Source of the DNA: Euonymus europaeus
Taxonomy: Eukaryota; Streptophyta; Magnoliopsida; Celastrales; Celastraceae
Assembly: GCA_963580455.1 (NCBI GenBank)
Contig: OY756970.1
Span: 372,001-436,000, forward strand
Direction: 5' to 3'
Length of the DNA: 64,000 bases
Both the position numbers and the translations under genes were made by a program. Positions 11,590 to 25,598 of the stretch are shown here, one piece after another. Each line of letters starts with the position of its first letter. Positions within the stretch are counted from its first letter, which is position 1. The notes below the pieces were generated by a model. The model saw only the letters and a list, made by a program, of their open reading frames with translations, was not told where the DNA came from and searched no databases.

Positions 11590-14500
11590 CCACGAGTTCT
11601 GAAATCGAAATCCGAAAATCCAGGATTTTAGAGCTCGAAAAGTAGTGTGAAATCAAGCTAAAAATCACCGAATTCAGAACTCGGAGTCAACCAATATTCA
11701 TAAAACCGTTTACGTAAAGAAACCACATTTCGCGGCTAACTAGGTGAAACGAGACCAACTAGCCACGAGTTCTGAAATCAAAATCCGAAACTCCAGGATT
11801 GTAGAGCTCGAAAAGTAGTGTGAAATCAAGCTAAAAATCAACGAATTCAGAACTCGGAGTCAACGGATATTCATAAAACCGTTTACGTAAAGAAACCACA
11901 TTTCGCGGCTAACTAGGTGAAACGAGACCTACTAGCCACGAGTTCTGAAATCGAAATCCGAAAACCCAGGATTGTAGAGCTCGAAAAGTAGTGTGAAATC
12001 AAGCTAAAAATCACCGAATTCAGAACTCGGAGTCAACGGATATTCATAAAACCGTTTACGTAAAGAAACCACATTTCGCGGCTAACTAGGTGAAACGAGA
12101 CCTACTAGCCACGAGTTCTGAAATCGAAATCCGAAAACCTAAGATTGTAGAGCTCGAAAAGTAGTGTGAAATCAAGCTAAAAATCACCGAATTCAGAACT
12201 CGGAGTCAACGGATATTCATAAAACCGTTTACATAAAGAAACCACATTTCGCGGCTAACTAGGTGAAACGAGAACAACTAGCCACGAGTTCTGAAATCAA
12301 AATCAGAAAAGCCAGGATCGTAGAGCTCGAAAAGTAGTGTGAAATCAAGCTAAAAATCACCGAATTCGGAACTCGGAGTCAACGGATATTCATAAAACCG
12401 TTTACGTAAAGAAATCACATTTCGCGGCTAAATAGGTGAAACGAGACCTACTAGCCACGAGTTCTGAAATCGAAATCCGAAAATCCAGGATTGTAGAGCT
12501 CGAAAAGTAGTGTGAAATCAAGCTAAAAATCACCGAATTCAGAACTCGGAGTCAACGGATATTCATAAAACCGTTTACGTAAAGAAACCACATTTCGCGG
12601 CTAACTAGGTGAAACGAGACCTACTAGCCACGAGTTCTGAAATCGAAATCCGAAAATCCAGGATTTTAGAGCTCGAAAAGTAGTGTGAAATCAAGCTAAA
12701 AATCACCGAATTCAGAACTCGGAGTCAACGGATATTCATAAAACCGTTTACGTAAAGAAACCACATTTCGCGGCTAACTAGGTGAAACGTGACCTACTAG
12801 CCACGAGTTCTGAAATCGAAATCCGAAAACCCAGGATTGTAGAGCTCGAAAAGTAGTGTCAAATCAAGCTAAAAATCACCGAATTCAGAACTCGGAGTCA
12901 ACGGATATTCGTAAAACCGTTTACGTAAAGAAACCACATTTCGCGGCTAACTAGGTGAAACGAGACCAACTTGCCACGAGTTCTGAAATCAAAATCAGAA
13001 ACGCCAGGATCGTAGAGCTCGAAAAGTAGTGTGAAATCAAGCTAAAAATCACCGAATTCAGAACTCGGAGTCAACGGATATTCATAAAACCGTTTACGTA
13101 AAGAAACCACATTTCTCGGCTAAATAGGTGAAACGAGACCAACTAGCCACGAGTTCTGAAATCGAAATCCGAAAATCCAGGATTTTAGAGCTCGAAAAGT
13201 AGTGTGAAATCAAGCTAAAAATCACCGAATTCAGAACTCGGAGTCAACCAATATTCATAAAACCGTTTACGTAAAGAAACCACATTTCGCGGCTAACTAG
13301 GTGAAACGAGACCAACTAGCCACGAGTTCTGAAATCAAAATCCGAAACTCCAGGATTGTAGAGCTCGAAAAGTAGTGTGAAATCAAGCTAAAAATCAACG
13401 AATTCAGAACTCGGAGTCAACGGATATTCATAAAACCGTTTACGTAAAGAAACCACATTTCGCGGCTAACTAGGTGAAACGAGACCTACTAGCCACGAGT
13501 TCTGAAATCGAAATCCGAAAACCCAGGATTGTAGAGCTCGAAAAGTAGTGTGAAATCAAGCTAAAAATCACCGAATTCAGAACTCGGAGTCAACGGATAT
13601 TCATAAAACCGTTTACGTAAAGAAACCACATTTCGCGGCTAACTAGGTGAAACGAGACCTACTAGCCACGAGTTCTGAAATCGAAATCCGAAAACCTAAG
13701 ATTGTAGAGCTCGAAAAGTAGTGTGAAATCAAGCTAAAAATCACCGAATTCAGAACTCGGAGTCAACGGATATTCATAAAACCGTTTACATAAAGAAACC
13801 ACATTTCGCGGCTAACTAGGTGAAACGAGAACAACTAGCCACGAGTTCTGAAATCAAAATCAGAAAAGCCAGGATCGTAGAGCTCGAAAAGTAGTGTGAA
13901 ATCAAGCTAAAAATCACCGAATTCGGAACTCGGAGTCAACGGATATTCATAAAACCGTTTACGTAAAGAAATCACATTTCGCGGCTAAATAGGTGAAACG
14001 AGACCTACTAGCCACGAGTTCTGAAATCGAAATCCGAAAATCCAGGATTGTAGAGCTCGAAAAGTAGTGTGAAATCAAGCTAAAAATCACCGAATTCAGA
14101 ACTCGGAGTCAACGGATATTCATAAAACCGTTTACGTAAAGAAACCACATTTCGCGGCTAACTAGGTGAAACGAGACCTACTAGCCACGAGTTCTGAAAT
14201 CGAAATCCGAAAATCCAGGATTTTAGAGCTCGAAAAGTAGTGTGAAATCAAGCTAAAAATCACCGAATTCAGAACTCGGAGTCAACGGATATTCATAAAA
14301 CCGTTTACGTAAAGAAACCACATTTCGCGGCTAACTAGGTGAAACGTGACCTACTAGCCACGAGTTCTGAAATCGAAATCCGAAAACCCAGGATTGTAGA
14401 GCTCGAAAAGTAGTGTCAAATCAAGCTAAAAATCACCGAATTCAGAACTCGGAGTCAACGGATATTCATAAAACCGTTTACGTAAAGAAACCACATTTCG

Positions 14501-14703
14501 CGGCTAACTAGGTGAAACGAGACCAACTTGCCACGAGTTCTGAAATCAAAATCAGAAACGCCAGGATCGTAGAGCTCGAAAAGTAGTGTGAAATCAAGCT
14601 AAAAATCACCGAATTCAGAACTCGGAGTCAACGGATATTCATAAAACCGTTTACGTAAAGAAACCACATTTCTCGGCTAAATAGGTGAAACGAGACCTAC
14701 TAG
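11590..14703 (+). repeat. 9-monomer tandem duplication, 2 x 1,557 bp
   Basis: Copy 1 is 11,590-13,146 and copy 2 is 13,147-14,703. Each runs from an aatccaggattttag unit with tcaaccaat, through the aaactccagg unit with aatcaacg, the cctaag/aaaagcc cassette (12,109 and 13,666) and a cgtgacctac linker, to an aaacgccagg unit with tttctcggc. I noticed only attcgtaaaa (12,910) against attcataaaa (14,467) and the final linker (accaac against acctac) as differences. The second copy also forms the start of the 2,767-bp repeat that follows. Confidence 0.9.
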
Positions 14704-16259
14704 CCAAGAGTTCTGAAATCGAAATCCGAAAACCCAGGATTGTAGAGCTCGAAACGTAGTGTGAAATCAAGCTAAAAATCACCGAATTCAGAACTCGGAG
14801 TCAACGGATATTCATAAAACCGTTTACGTAAAGAAACCACATTTCGCGGCTAAATAGGTGAAACGAGACCTACTAGCCACGAGTTCTGAAATCGAAATCC
14901 GAAAACCCAGGATTGTAGAGCTCGAAAAGTAGTGTGAAATCAAGCTAAAAATCACCGAATTCAGAACTCGGAGTCAACCAATATTCATAAAACCGTTTAC
15001 GTAAAGAAACCACATTTCGCGGCTAACTAGGTGAAACGAGACCAACTAGCCACGAGTTCTGAAATCAAAATCAGAAATGCCAGGATCGTAGAGCTCGAAA
15101 AGTAGTGTGAAATCAAGCTAAAAATCATGGAATTCAGAACTCGGAGTCATCGGATATTCATAAAACCGTTTACGTAAAGAAACCACATTTCGCGGCTAAA
15201 TAGGTGAAACGAGACCTACTACCACGAGTTCTGAAATCGAAATCCGAAAACCCAGGATCGTAGAGCTCGAAAAATAGTGTGAAATCAAGCTAAAAATCAC
15301 CGAATTCAGAACTCGGAGTCAACGGATATTCATAAAACCGTTTACGTAAAGAAACCCAATTTCACGGCTAAATAGGTGAAACGAGACCTACTAGCCACGA
15401 GTTCTGAAATCGAAATCCGAAAACCCAGGATTGTGGAGCTCGAAAAGTAGTGTGTAATCAAGCTAAAAATCACCGAATTCAGAACTCGGAGTCAACGGAT
15501 ATTCATAAAACCGTTTACGTAAAGAAACCACATTTCGCGGCTAAATAGGTGAAATGAGACCAACTAGCCACGAGTTCTGAAATCGAAATCCGAAAATCCA
15601 GGATTTTAGAGCTCGAAAAGTAGTGTGAAATCAAGCTAAAAATCACCGAATTCAGAACTCGGAGTCAACCAATATTCATAAAACCGTTTACGTAAAGAAA
15701 CCACATTTCGCGGCTAACTAGGTGAAACGAGACCAACTATCCACGAGTTCTGAAATCAAAATCCGAAACTCCAGGATTGTAGAGCTCGAAAAGTAGTGTG
15801 AAATCAAGCTAAAAATCAACGAATTCAGAACTCGGAGTCAACGGATATTCATAAAACCGTTTACGTAAAGAAACCACATTTCGCGGCTAAATAGGTGAAT
15901 CGAGACCTACTAGCCACAAGTTCTGAAATCCAAATCCGAAATGCCAGGATTGTAGAGCTCAAAAAGTAGTGTGAAATCAAGCTAAAAATCACCGAATTCA
16001 GAACTCGGAGTCAACGGATATTCATAAAACCGTTTACGTAAAGAAATCACATTTCGCGGCTAAATAGGTGAATCAAGACCTACTAGCCACGAGTTCTGAA
16101 ATCGAAATCCGAAAATCCAGGATTGTAGAGCTCGAAAAGTAGTGTGAAATCAAGCTAAAAATCACCGAATTCAGAACTCGGAGTCAACGGATATTCATAA
16201 AACCGTTTACGTAAAGAAACCACATTTCGCGGCTAACTAGGTGAAACGAGACCTACTAG
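13493..16259 (+). repeat. 16-monomer higher-order repeat, 2,767 bp, copy 1 of 3
   Basis: The block starts at an acccagg unit and runs through the cctaag/aaaagcc cassette, accaacttg linker (14,521), gaaacgtagtg (14,751), aatcatggaattc with the ctaccac linker (15,211), attgtggagctc, and the gtgaatcgagacc and ccacaag units (15,901). All these markers return at +2,767 and +5,534. It is 15 x 173 + 172 bp because it holds one 172-bp unit. It differs from copies 2 and 3 at the linker near 14,350 (cctactag against cctaatag), at attcataaaa near 14,465 (attcgtaaaa in the others) and near 15,237 (aaatcgaaatccg against aaatcaaaatccg). Confidence 0.93.
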
Positions 16260-19026
16260 CCACGAGTTCTGAAATCGAAATCCGAAAACCCAGGATTGTA
16301 GAGCTCGAAAAGTAGTGTGAAATCAAGCTAAAAATCACCGAATTCAGAACTCGGAGTCAACGGATATTCATAAAACCGTTTACGTAAAGAAACCACATTT
16401 CGCGGCTAACTAGGTGAAACGAGACCTACTAGCCACGAGTTCTGAAATCGAAATCCGAAAACCTAAGATTGTAGAGCTCGAAAAGTAGTGTGAAATCAAG
16501 CTAAAAATCACCGAATTCAGAACTCGGAGTCAACGGATATTCATAAAACCGTTTACATAAAGAAACCACATTTCGCGGCTAACTAGGTGAAACGAGAACA
16601 ACTAGCCACGAGTTCTGAAATCAAAATCAGAAAAGCCAGGATCGTAGAGCTCGAAAAGTAGTGTGAAATCAAGCTAAAAATCACCGAATTCGGAACTCGG
16701 AGTCAACGGATATTCATAAAACCGTTTACGTAAAGAAATCACATTTCGCGGCTAAATAGGTGAAACGAGACCTACTAGCCACGAGTTCTGAAATCGAAAT
16801 CCGAAAATCCAGGATTGTAGAGCTCGAAAAGTAGTGTGAAATCAAGCTAAAAATCACCGAATTCAGAACTCGGAGTCAACGGATATTCATAAAACCGTTT
16901 ACGTAAAGAAACCACATTTCGCGGCTAACTAGGTGAAACGAGACCTACTAGCCACGAGTTCTGAAATCGAAATCCGAAAATCCAGGATTTTAGAGCTCGA
17001 AAAGTAGTGTGAAATCAAGCTAAAAATCACCGAATTCAGAACTCGGAGTCAACGGATATTCATAAAACCGTTTACGTAAAGAAACCACATTTCGCGGCTA
17101 ACTAGGTGAAACGTGACCTAATAGCCACGAGTTCTGAAATCGAAATCCGAAAACCCAGGATTGTAGAGCTCGAAAAGTAGTGTCAAATCAAGCTAAAAAT
17201 CACCGAATTCAGAACTCGGAGTCAACGGATATTCGTAAAACCGTTTACGTAAAGAAACCACATTTCGCGGCTAACTAGGTGAAACGAGACCAACTTGCCA
17301 CGAGTTCTGAAATCAAAATCAGAAACGCCAGGATCGTAGAGCTCGAAAAGTAGTGTGAAATCAAGCTAAAAATCACCGAATTCAGAACTCGGAGTCAACG
17401 GATATTCATAAAACCGTTTACGTAAAGAAACCACATTTCTCGGCTAAATAGGTGAAACGAGACCTACTAGCCAAGAGTTCTGAAATCGAAATCCGAAAAC
17501 CCAGGATTGTAGAGCTCGAAACGTAGTGTGAAATCAAGCTAAAAATCACCGAATTCAGAACTCGGAGTCAACGGATATTCATAAAACCGTTTACGTAAAG
17601 AAACCACATTTCGCGGCTAAATAGGTGAAACGAGACCTACTAGCCACGAGTTCTGAAATCGAAATCCGAAAACCCAGGATTGTAGAGCTCGAAAAGTAGT
17701 GTGAAATCAAGCTAAAAATCACCGAATTCAGAACTCGGAGTCAACCAATATTCATAAAACCGTTTACGTAAAGAAACCACATTTCGCGGCTAACTAGGTG
17801 AAACGAGACCAACTAGCCACGAGTTCTGAAATCAAAATCAGAAATGCCAGGATCGTAGAGCTCGAAAAGTAGTGTGAAATCAAGCTAAAAATCATGGAAT
17901 TCAGAACTCGGAGTCATCGGATATTCATAAAACCGTTTACGTAAAGAAACCACATTTCGCGGCTAAATAGGTGAAACGAGACCTACTACCACGAGTTCTG
18001 AAATCAAAATCCGAAAACCCAGGATCGTAGAGCTCGAAAAATAGTGTGAAATCAAGCTAAAAATCACCGAATTCAGAACTCGGAGTCAACGGATATTCAT
18101 AAAACCGTTTACGTAAAGAAACCCAATTTCACGGCTAAATAGGTGAAACGAGACCTACTAGCCACGAGTTCTGAAATCGAAATCCGAAAACCCAGGATTG
18201 TGGAGCTCGAAAAGTAGTGTGTAATCAAGCTAAAAATCACCGAATTCAGAACTCGGAGTCAACGGATATTCATAAAACCGTTTACGTAAAGAAACCACAT
18301 TTCGCGGCTAAATAGGTGAAATGAGACCAACTAGCCACGAGTTCTGAAATCGAAATCCGAAAATCCAGGATTTTAGAGCTCGAAAAGTAGTGTGAAATCA
18401 AGCTAAAAATCACCGAATTCAGAACTCGGAGTCAACCAATATTCATAAAACCGTTTACGTAAAGAAACCACATTTCGCGGCTAACTAGGTGAAACGAGAC
18501 CAACTATCCACGAGTTCTGAAATCAAAATCCGAAACTCCAGGATTGTAGAGCTCGAAAAGTAGTGTGAAATCAAGCTAAAAATCAACGAATTCAGAACTC
18601 GGAGTCAACGGATATTCATAAAACCGTTTACGTAAAGAAACCACATTTCGCGGCTAAATAGGTGAATCGAGACCTACTAGCCACAAGTTCTGAAATCCAA
18701 ATCCGAAATGCCAGGATTGTAGAGCTCAAAAAGTAGTGTGAAATCAAGCTAAAAATCACCGAATTCAGAACTCGGAGTCAACGGATATTCATAAAACCGT
18801 TTACGTAAAGAAATCACATTTCGCGGCTAAATAGGTGAATCAAGACCTACTAGCCACGAGTTCTGAAATCGAAATCCGAAAATCCAGGATTGTAGAGCTC
18901 GAAAAGTAGTGTGAAATCAAGCTAAAAATCACCGAATTCAGAACTCGGAGTCAACGGATATTCATAAAACCGTTTACGTAAAGAAACCACATTTCGCGGC
19001 TAACTAGGTGAAACGAGACCTACTAG
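16260..19026 (+). repeat. 16-monomer higher-order repeat, 2,767 bp, copy 2 of 3
   Basis: Markers are the cctaag unit at 16,433, accaacttg at 17,288, gaaacgtagtg at 17,518, ctaccac at 17,978 and gtgaatcgagacc at 18,668, each 2,767 bp after copy 1. It carries cctaatag, attcgtaaaa and aaatcaaaatccgaaaaccc, which it shares with copy 3. I saw no difference from copy 3 by eye, though I checked markers and did not align every base. Confidence 0.93.
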
Positions 19027-21793
19027 CCACGAGTTCTGAAATCGAAATCCGAAAACCCAGGATTGTAGAGCTCGAAAAGTAGTGTGAAATCAAGCTAAAA
19101 ATCACCGAATTCAGAACTCGGAGTCAACGGATATTCATAAAACCGTTTACGTAAAGAAACCACATTTCGCGGCTAACTAGGTGAAACGAGACCTACTAGC
19201 CACGAGTTCTGAAATCGAAATCCGAAAACCTAAGATTGTAGAGCTCGAAAAGTAGTGTGAAATCAAGCTAAAAATCACCGAATTCAGAACTCGGAGTCAA
19301 CGGATATTCATAAAACCGTTTACATAAAGAAACCACATTTCGCGGCTAACTAGGTGAAACGAGAACAACTAGCCACGAGTTCTGAAATCAAAATCAGAAA
19401 AGCCAGGATCGTAGAGCTCGAAAAGTAGTGTGAAATCAAGCTAAAAATCACCGAATTCGGAACTCGGAGTCAACGGATATTCATAAAACCGTTTACGTAA
19501 AGAAATCACATTTCGCGGCTAAATAGGTGAAACGAGACCTACTAGCCACGAGTTCTGAAATCGAAATCCGAAAATCCAGGATTGTAGAGCTCGAAAAGTA
19601 GTGTGAAATCAAGCTAAAAATCACCGAATTCAGAACTCGGAGTCAACGGATATTCATAAAACCGTTTACGTAAAGAAACCACATTTCGCGGCTAACTAGG
19701 TGAAACGAGACCTACTAGCCACGAGTTCTGAAATCGAAATCCGAAAATCCAGGATTTTAGAGCTCGAAAAGTAGTGTGAAATCAAGCTAAAAATCACCGA
19801 ATTCAGAACTCGGAGTCAACGGATATTCATAAAACCGTTTACGTAAAGAAACCACATTTCGCGGCTAACTAGGTGAAACGTGACCTAATAGCCACGAGTT
19901 CTGAAATCGAAATCCGAAAACCCAGGATTGTAGAGCTCGAAAAGTAGTGTCAAATCAAGCTAAAAATCACCGAATTCAGAACTCGGAGTCAACGGATATT
20001 CGTAAAACCGTTTACGTAAAGAAACCACATTTCGCGGCTAACTAGGTGAAACGAGACCAACTTGCCACGAGTTCTGAAATCAAAATCAGAAACGCCAGGA
20101 TCGTAGAGCTCGAAAAGTAGTGTGAAATCAAGCTAAAAATCACCGAATTCAGAACTCGGAGTCAACGGATATTCATAAAACCGTTTACGTAAAGAAACCA
20201 CATTTCTCGGCTAAATAGGTGAAACGAGACCTACTAGCCAAGAGTTCTGAAATCGAAATCCGAAAACCCAGGATTGTAGAGCTCGAAACGTAGTGTGAAA
20301 TCAAGCTAAAAATCACCGAATTCAGAACTCGGAGTCAACGGATATTCATAAAACCGTTTACGTAAAGAAACCACATTTCGCGGCTAAATAGGTGAAACGA
20401 GACCTACTAGCCACGAGTTCTGAAATCGAAATCCGAAAACCCAGGATTGTAGAGCTCGAAAAGTAGTGTGAAATCAAGCTAAAAATCACCGAATTCAGAA
20501 CTCGGAGTCAACCAATATTCATAAAACCGTTTACGTAAAGAAACCACATTTCGCGGCTAACTAGGTGAAACGAGACCAACTAGCCACGAGTTCTGAAATC
20601 AAAATCAGAAATGCCAGGATCGTAGAGCTCGAAAAGTAGTGTGAAATCAAGCTAAAAATCATGGAATTCAGAACTCGGAGTCATCGGATATTCATAAAAC
20701 CGTTTACGTAAAGAAACCACATTTCGCGGCTAAATAGGTGAAACGAGACCTACTACCACGAGTTCTGAAATCAAAATCCGAAAACCCAGGATCGTAGAGC
20801 TCGAAAAATAGTGTGAAATCAAGCTAAAAATCACCGAATTCAGAACTCGGAGTCAACGGATATTCATAAAACCGTTTACGTAAAGAAACCCAATTTCACG
20901 GCTAAATAGGTGAAACGAGACCTACTAGCCACGAGTTCTGAAATCGAAATCCGAAAACCCAGGATTGTGGAGCTCGAAAAGTAGTGTGTAATCAAGCTAA
21001 AAATCACCGAATTCAGAACTCGGAGTCAACGGATATTCATAAAACCGTTTACGTAAAGAAACCACATTTCGCGGCTAAATAGGTGAAATGAGACCAACTA
21101 GCCACGAGTTCTGAAATCGAAATCCGAAAATCCAGGATTTTAGAGCTCGAAAAGTAGTGTGAAATCAAGCTAAAAATCACCGAATTCAGAACTCGGAGTC
21201 AACCAATATTCATAAAACCGTTTACGTAAAGAAACCACATTTCGCGGCTAACTAGGTGAAACGAGACCAACTATCCACGAGTTCTGAAATCAAAATCCGA
21301 AACTCCAGGATTGTAGAGCTCGAAAAGTAGTGTGAAATCAAGCTAAAAATCAACGAATTCAGAACTCGGAGTCAACGGATATTCATAAAACCGTTTACGT
21401 AAAGAAACCACATTTCGCGGCTAAATAGGTGAATCGAGACCTACTAGCCACAAGTTCTGAAATCCAAATCCGAAATGCCAGGATTGTAGAGCTCAAAAAG
21501 TAGTGTGAAATCAAGCTAAAAATCACCGAATTCAGAACTCGGAGTCAACGGATATTCATAAAACCGTTTACGTAAAGAAATCACATTTCGCGGCTAAATA
21601 GGTGAATCAAGACCTACTAGCCACGAGTTCTGAAATCGAAATCCGAAAATCCAGGATTGTAGAGCTCGAAAAGTAGTGTGAAATCAAGCTAAAAATCACC
21701 GAATTCAGAACTCGGAGTCAACGGATATTCATAAAACCGTTTACGTAAAGAAACCACATTTCGCGGCTAACTAGGTGAAACGAGACCTACTAG
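19027..21793 (+). repeat. 16-monomer higher-order repeat, 2,767 bp, copy 3 of 3
   Basis: Markers are the cctaag unit at 19,200, accaacttg at 20,055, gaaacgtagtg at 20,285, ctaccac at 20,745 and gtgaatcgagacc at 21,435. It is nearly or completely identical to copy 2. After 21,793 the next block resumes at the aatccagcattttag unit, skipping the cassette, so the regular period ends here. Confidence 0.93.
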
Positions 21794-23875
21794 CCACGAG
21801 TTCTGAAATCGAAATCCGAAAATCCAGCATTTTAGAGCTCGAAAAGTAGTGTGAAATCAAGCTAAAAATCACCGAATTCAGAACTCGGAGTCAACGGATA
21901 TTCATAAAACCGTTTACGTAAAGAAACCACATTTCGCGGCTAACTAGGTGAAACGTGACCTACTAGCCACGAGTTCTGAAATCGAAATCCGAAAACCCAG
22001 GATTGTAGAGCTCGAAAAGTAGTGTGAAATCAAGCTGAAAATCACCGAATTCAGAACTCGGAGTCAACGGATATTCATAAAACCGTTTACGTAAAGAAAC
22101 CACATTTCGCGGCTAACTAGGTGAAACGAGACCAACTTGCCACGAGTTCTGAAATCAAAATCAGAAACGCCAGGATCGTAGAGCTCGAAAAGTAGTGTGA
22201 AATCAAGCTAAAAATCACCGAATTCAGAACTCGGAGTCAACGGATATTCATAAAACCGTTTACGTAAAGAAACCACATTTCTCGGCTAAATAGGTGAAAC
22301 GAGACCTACTAGCCAAGAGTTCTGAAATCGAAATCCGAAAACCCAGGATTGTAGAGCTCGAAAAGTAGTGTGAAATCAAGCTAAAAATCACCGAATTCAG
22401 AACTCGGAGTCAACAAATATTCATAAAACCGTTTACGTAAAGAAACCACATTTCGCTGCTAAATAGGTGAAACGAGACCTACTAGCCACGAGTTCTGAAA
22501 TCGAAATCCGAAAACCCAGGATTGTAGAGCTCGAAAAGTAGTGTGAAATCAAGCTAAAAATCACCGAATTCAGAACTCGGAGTCAACCAATATTCATAAA
22601 ACCGTTTACGTAAAGAAACCACATTTCGCGGCTAACTAGTTGAAACGAGACCAACTAGCCACGAGTTCTGAAATCAAAATCAGAAATGCCAGGATCGTAG
22701 TGCTCGAAAAGTAGTGTGAAATCAAGCTAAAAATCACCGAATTCAGAACTCGGAGTCAACAAATATTCATAAAACCGTTTACGTAAAGAAACCACATTTC
22801 GCTGCTAAATAGGTGAAACGAGACCTACTAGCCACGAGTTCTGAAATCGAAATCCGAAAACCCAGGATTGTAGAGCTCGAAAAGTAGTGTGAAATCAAGC
22901 TAAAAATCACCGAATTCAGAACTCGGAGTCAACCAATATTCATAAAACCGTTTACGTAAAGAAACAACATTTCGCGGCTAAATAGGTGAAACGAGACCTA
23001 CTACCACGAGTTCTGAAATCGAAATCCGAAAACCCAGGATCGTAGAGCTCGAAAAATAGTGTGAAATCAAGCTAAAAATCACCGAATTCAGAACTCGGAG
23101 TCAACGGATATTCATAAAACCGTTTACGTAAAGAAACCCAATTTCACGGCTAAATAGGTGAAACGAGATCTACTAGCCACGAGTTCTGAAATCGAAATCC
23201 GAAAACCCAGGATTGTGGAGCTCGAAAAGTAGTGTGTAATCAAGCTAAAAATCACCGAATTCAGAACTCGGAGTCAACGGATATTCATAAAACCGTTTAC
23301 GTAAAGAAACCACATTTCGCGGCTAAATAGGTGAAACGAGACCAACTAGCCACGAGTTCTGAAATCGAAATCCGAAAATCCAGGATTTTAGAGCTCGAAA
23401 AGTAGTGTGAAATCAAGCTAAAAATCACCGAATTCAGAACTCGGAGTCAACCAATATTCATAAAACCGTTTACGTAAAGAAACCACATTTCGCGGCTAAC
23501 TAGGTGAAACGAGACCAACTAGCCACGAGTTCTGAAATCAAAATCCGAAACTCCAGGATTGTAGAGCTCGATAAGTAGTGTGAAATCAAGCTAAAAATCA
23601 ACGAATTCAGAACTCGGAGTCAACGGATATTCATAAAACCGTTTACGTAAAGAAACCACATTTCGCGGCTAAATAGGTGAATCGAGACCTACTAGCCACA
23701 AGTTCTGAAATCCAAATCCGAAATGCCAGGATTGTAGAGCTCAAAAAGTAGTGTGAAATCAAGCTAAAAATCACCGAATTCAGAACTCGGAGTCAACGGA
23801 TATTCATAAAACCGTTTACGTAAAGAAACCACATTTCGCGGCTAAATAGGTGAATCAAGACCTACTAGCCACGTG
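21794..23875 (+). repeat. Truncated and reshuffled fourth copy of the 2,767-bp repeat
   Basis: The block keeps the order accaacttg (22,130), ctaccac (22,993), attgtggagctc and gtgaatcgagacc (23,683). It lacks the four units containing the cctaag/aaaagcc cassette at its start: the accaacttg spacing from copy 3 is 2,075 bp (12 units less 1 base) against 2,767 bp. It then gains one unit, because accaacttg to ctaccac is 863 bp here and 690 bp in copy 3. The gained part is a 346-bp dimer copy marked by caacaaatattc with cgctgctaaat at 22,411 and 22,757. Confidence 0.8.
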
Positions 23876-25598
23876 TTCTGAAATCCAAATCCGAAATGCC
23901 AGGATCGTAGAGCTCGAAAAGTAGTGTGAAATCAAGCTAAAAATCACCGAATTCAGAACTCGGAGTCAACCAATATTCATAAAACCGTTTACGTAAAGAA
24001 ACCACATTTCGCGGCTAACTAGGTGAAACGAGACCAACTAGCCACGAGTTCTGAAATCAAAATCAGAAACGCCAGGATCGTAGTGCTCGAAAAGTAGTGT
24101 GAAATCAAGCTAAAAATCACCGAATTCAGAACTCGGAGTCAACCAATATTCATAAAACCGTTTACGTAAAGAAACCACATTTCGCGGCTAACTAGTTGAA
24201 ACGAGACCAACTAGCCACGAGTTCTGAAATCAAAATCAGAAATGCCAGGATCGTAGAGCTTGAAAAGTAGTGTGAAATCAAGCTAAAAATCACGGAATTC
24301 AGAACTCGGAGTCAACGGATATTCATAAAACTGTTTACGTAAAGAAACCACATTTCGCGGCTAACTAGGTGAAACGAGACCAACTAGCCACGAGTTCTGA
24401 AATCAAAATCAGAAATGCCAGGATCGTAGTGCTCGAAAAGTAGTGTGAAATCAAGCTAAAAATCACCGAATTCAGAACTCGGAGTCAACAGATATTCATA
24501 AAACCGTTTACGTAAAGAAACCACATTTCGCGGCCAAATAGGTGAAACGAGACCTACTAGCCACGAGTTCTGAAATCGAAATCCGAAAACCCAGGATTGT
24601 AGAGCTCGAAAAGTAGTGTGAAATCAAGCTAAAAATCACCGAATTCAGAACTCGGAGTCAACGGATATTCATAAAACCGTTTACGTATAGAAACCACATT
24701 TCGCGGCTAACTAGCTGAAACGAGACCAACTAGCCACAATTTCTGAAATCAAAATCAGAAACGCTAGGATCATAGAGCTCGAAAAGTAGTGTGAAATCAA
24801 GCTAAAAATTACCGAATTCAGAACTCGGAGTCAAAGGATATTCATAAAACCGTTTACGTAAAGAAACCACATTTCGCGGCTAAATAGGTGAAACGAGACC
24901 TACTAGCCACGAGTTCTGAAATCGAAATCCGAAAACCCAGGATTGTAGAGCACGAAAAGTAGTGTGAAATCAAGCTAAAAATCACCGAATTCAGAACTCG
25001 GAGTCAACGGATATTCATAAAACCGTTTACGTAAAGAAACCACATTTCGCGGCTAACTAGGTGAAACGAGACCTACTAGCCACGAGTTCTGAAATCGAAA
25101 TCCGAAAACCCAGGATTGTAGAGCTCGAAAAGTAGTGTGAAATCAAGCTAAAAATCACCGAATTCAGAACTCGGAGTCAACGGATATTCATAAAACCGTT
25201 TACGTAAAGAAACCACATTTCGCGGCTAACTAGGTGAAACGAGACCTACTAGCCACGAGTTCTGAAATCGAAATCCGAAAACCTAAGATTGTAGAGCTCG
25301 AAAAGTAGTGTGAAATCAAGCTAAAAATCACCGAATTCAGAACTCGGAGTCAACGGATATTCATAAAACCGTTTACATAAAGAAACCACATTTCGCGGCT
25401 AACTAGGTGAAACGAGAACAACTAGCTACGAGTTCTGAAATCAAAATCAGAAAAGCCAGGATCGTAGAGCTCGAAAAGTAGTGTGAAATCAAGCTAAAAA
25501 TCACCGAATTCGGAACTCGGAGTCAACGGATATTCATAAAACCGTTTACGTAAAGAAACCACATTTCGCGGCTAAATAGGTGAAACGAGACCTACTAG

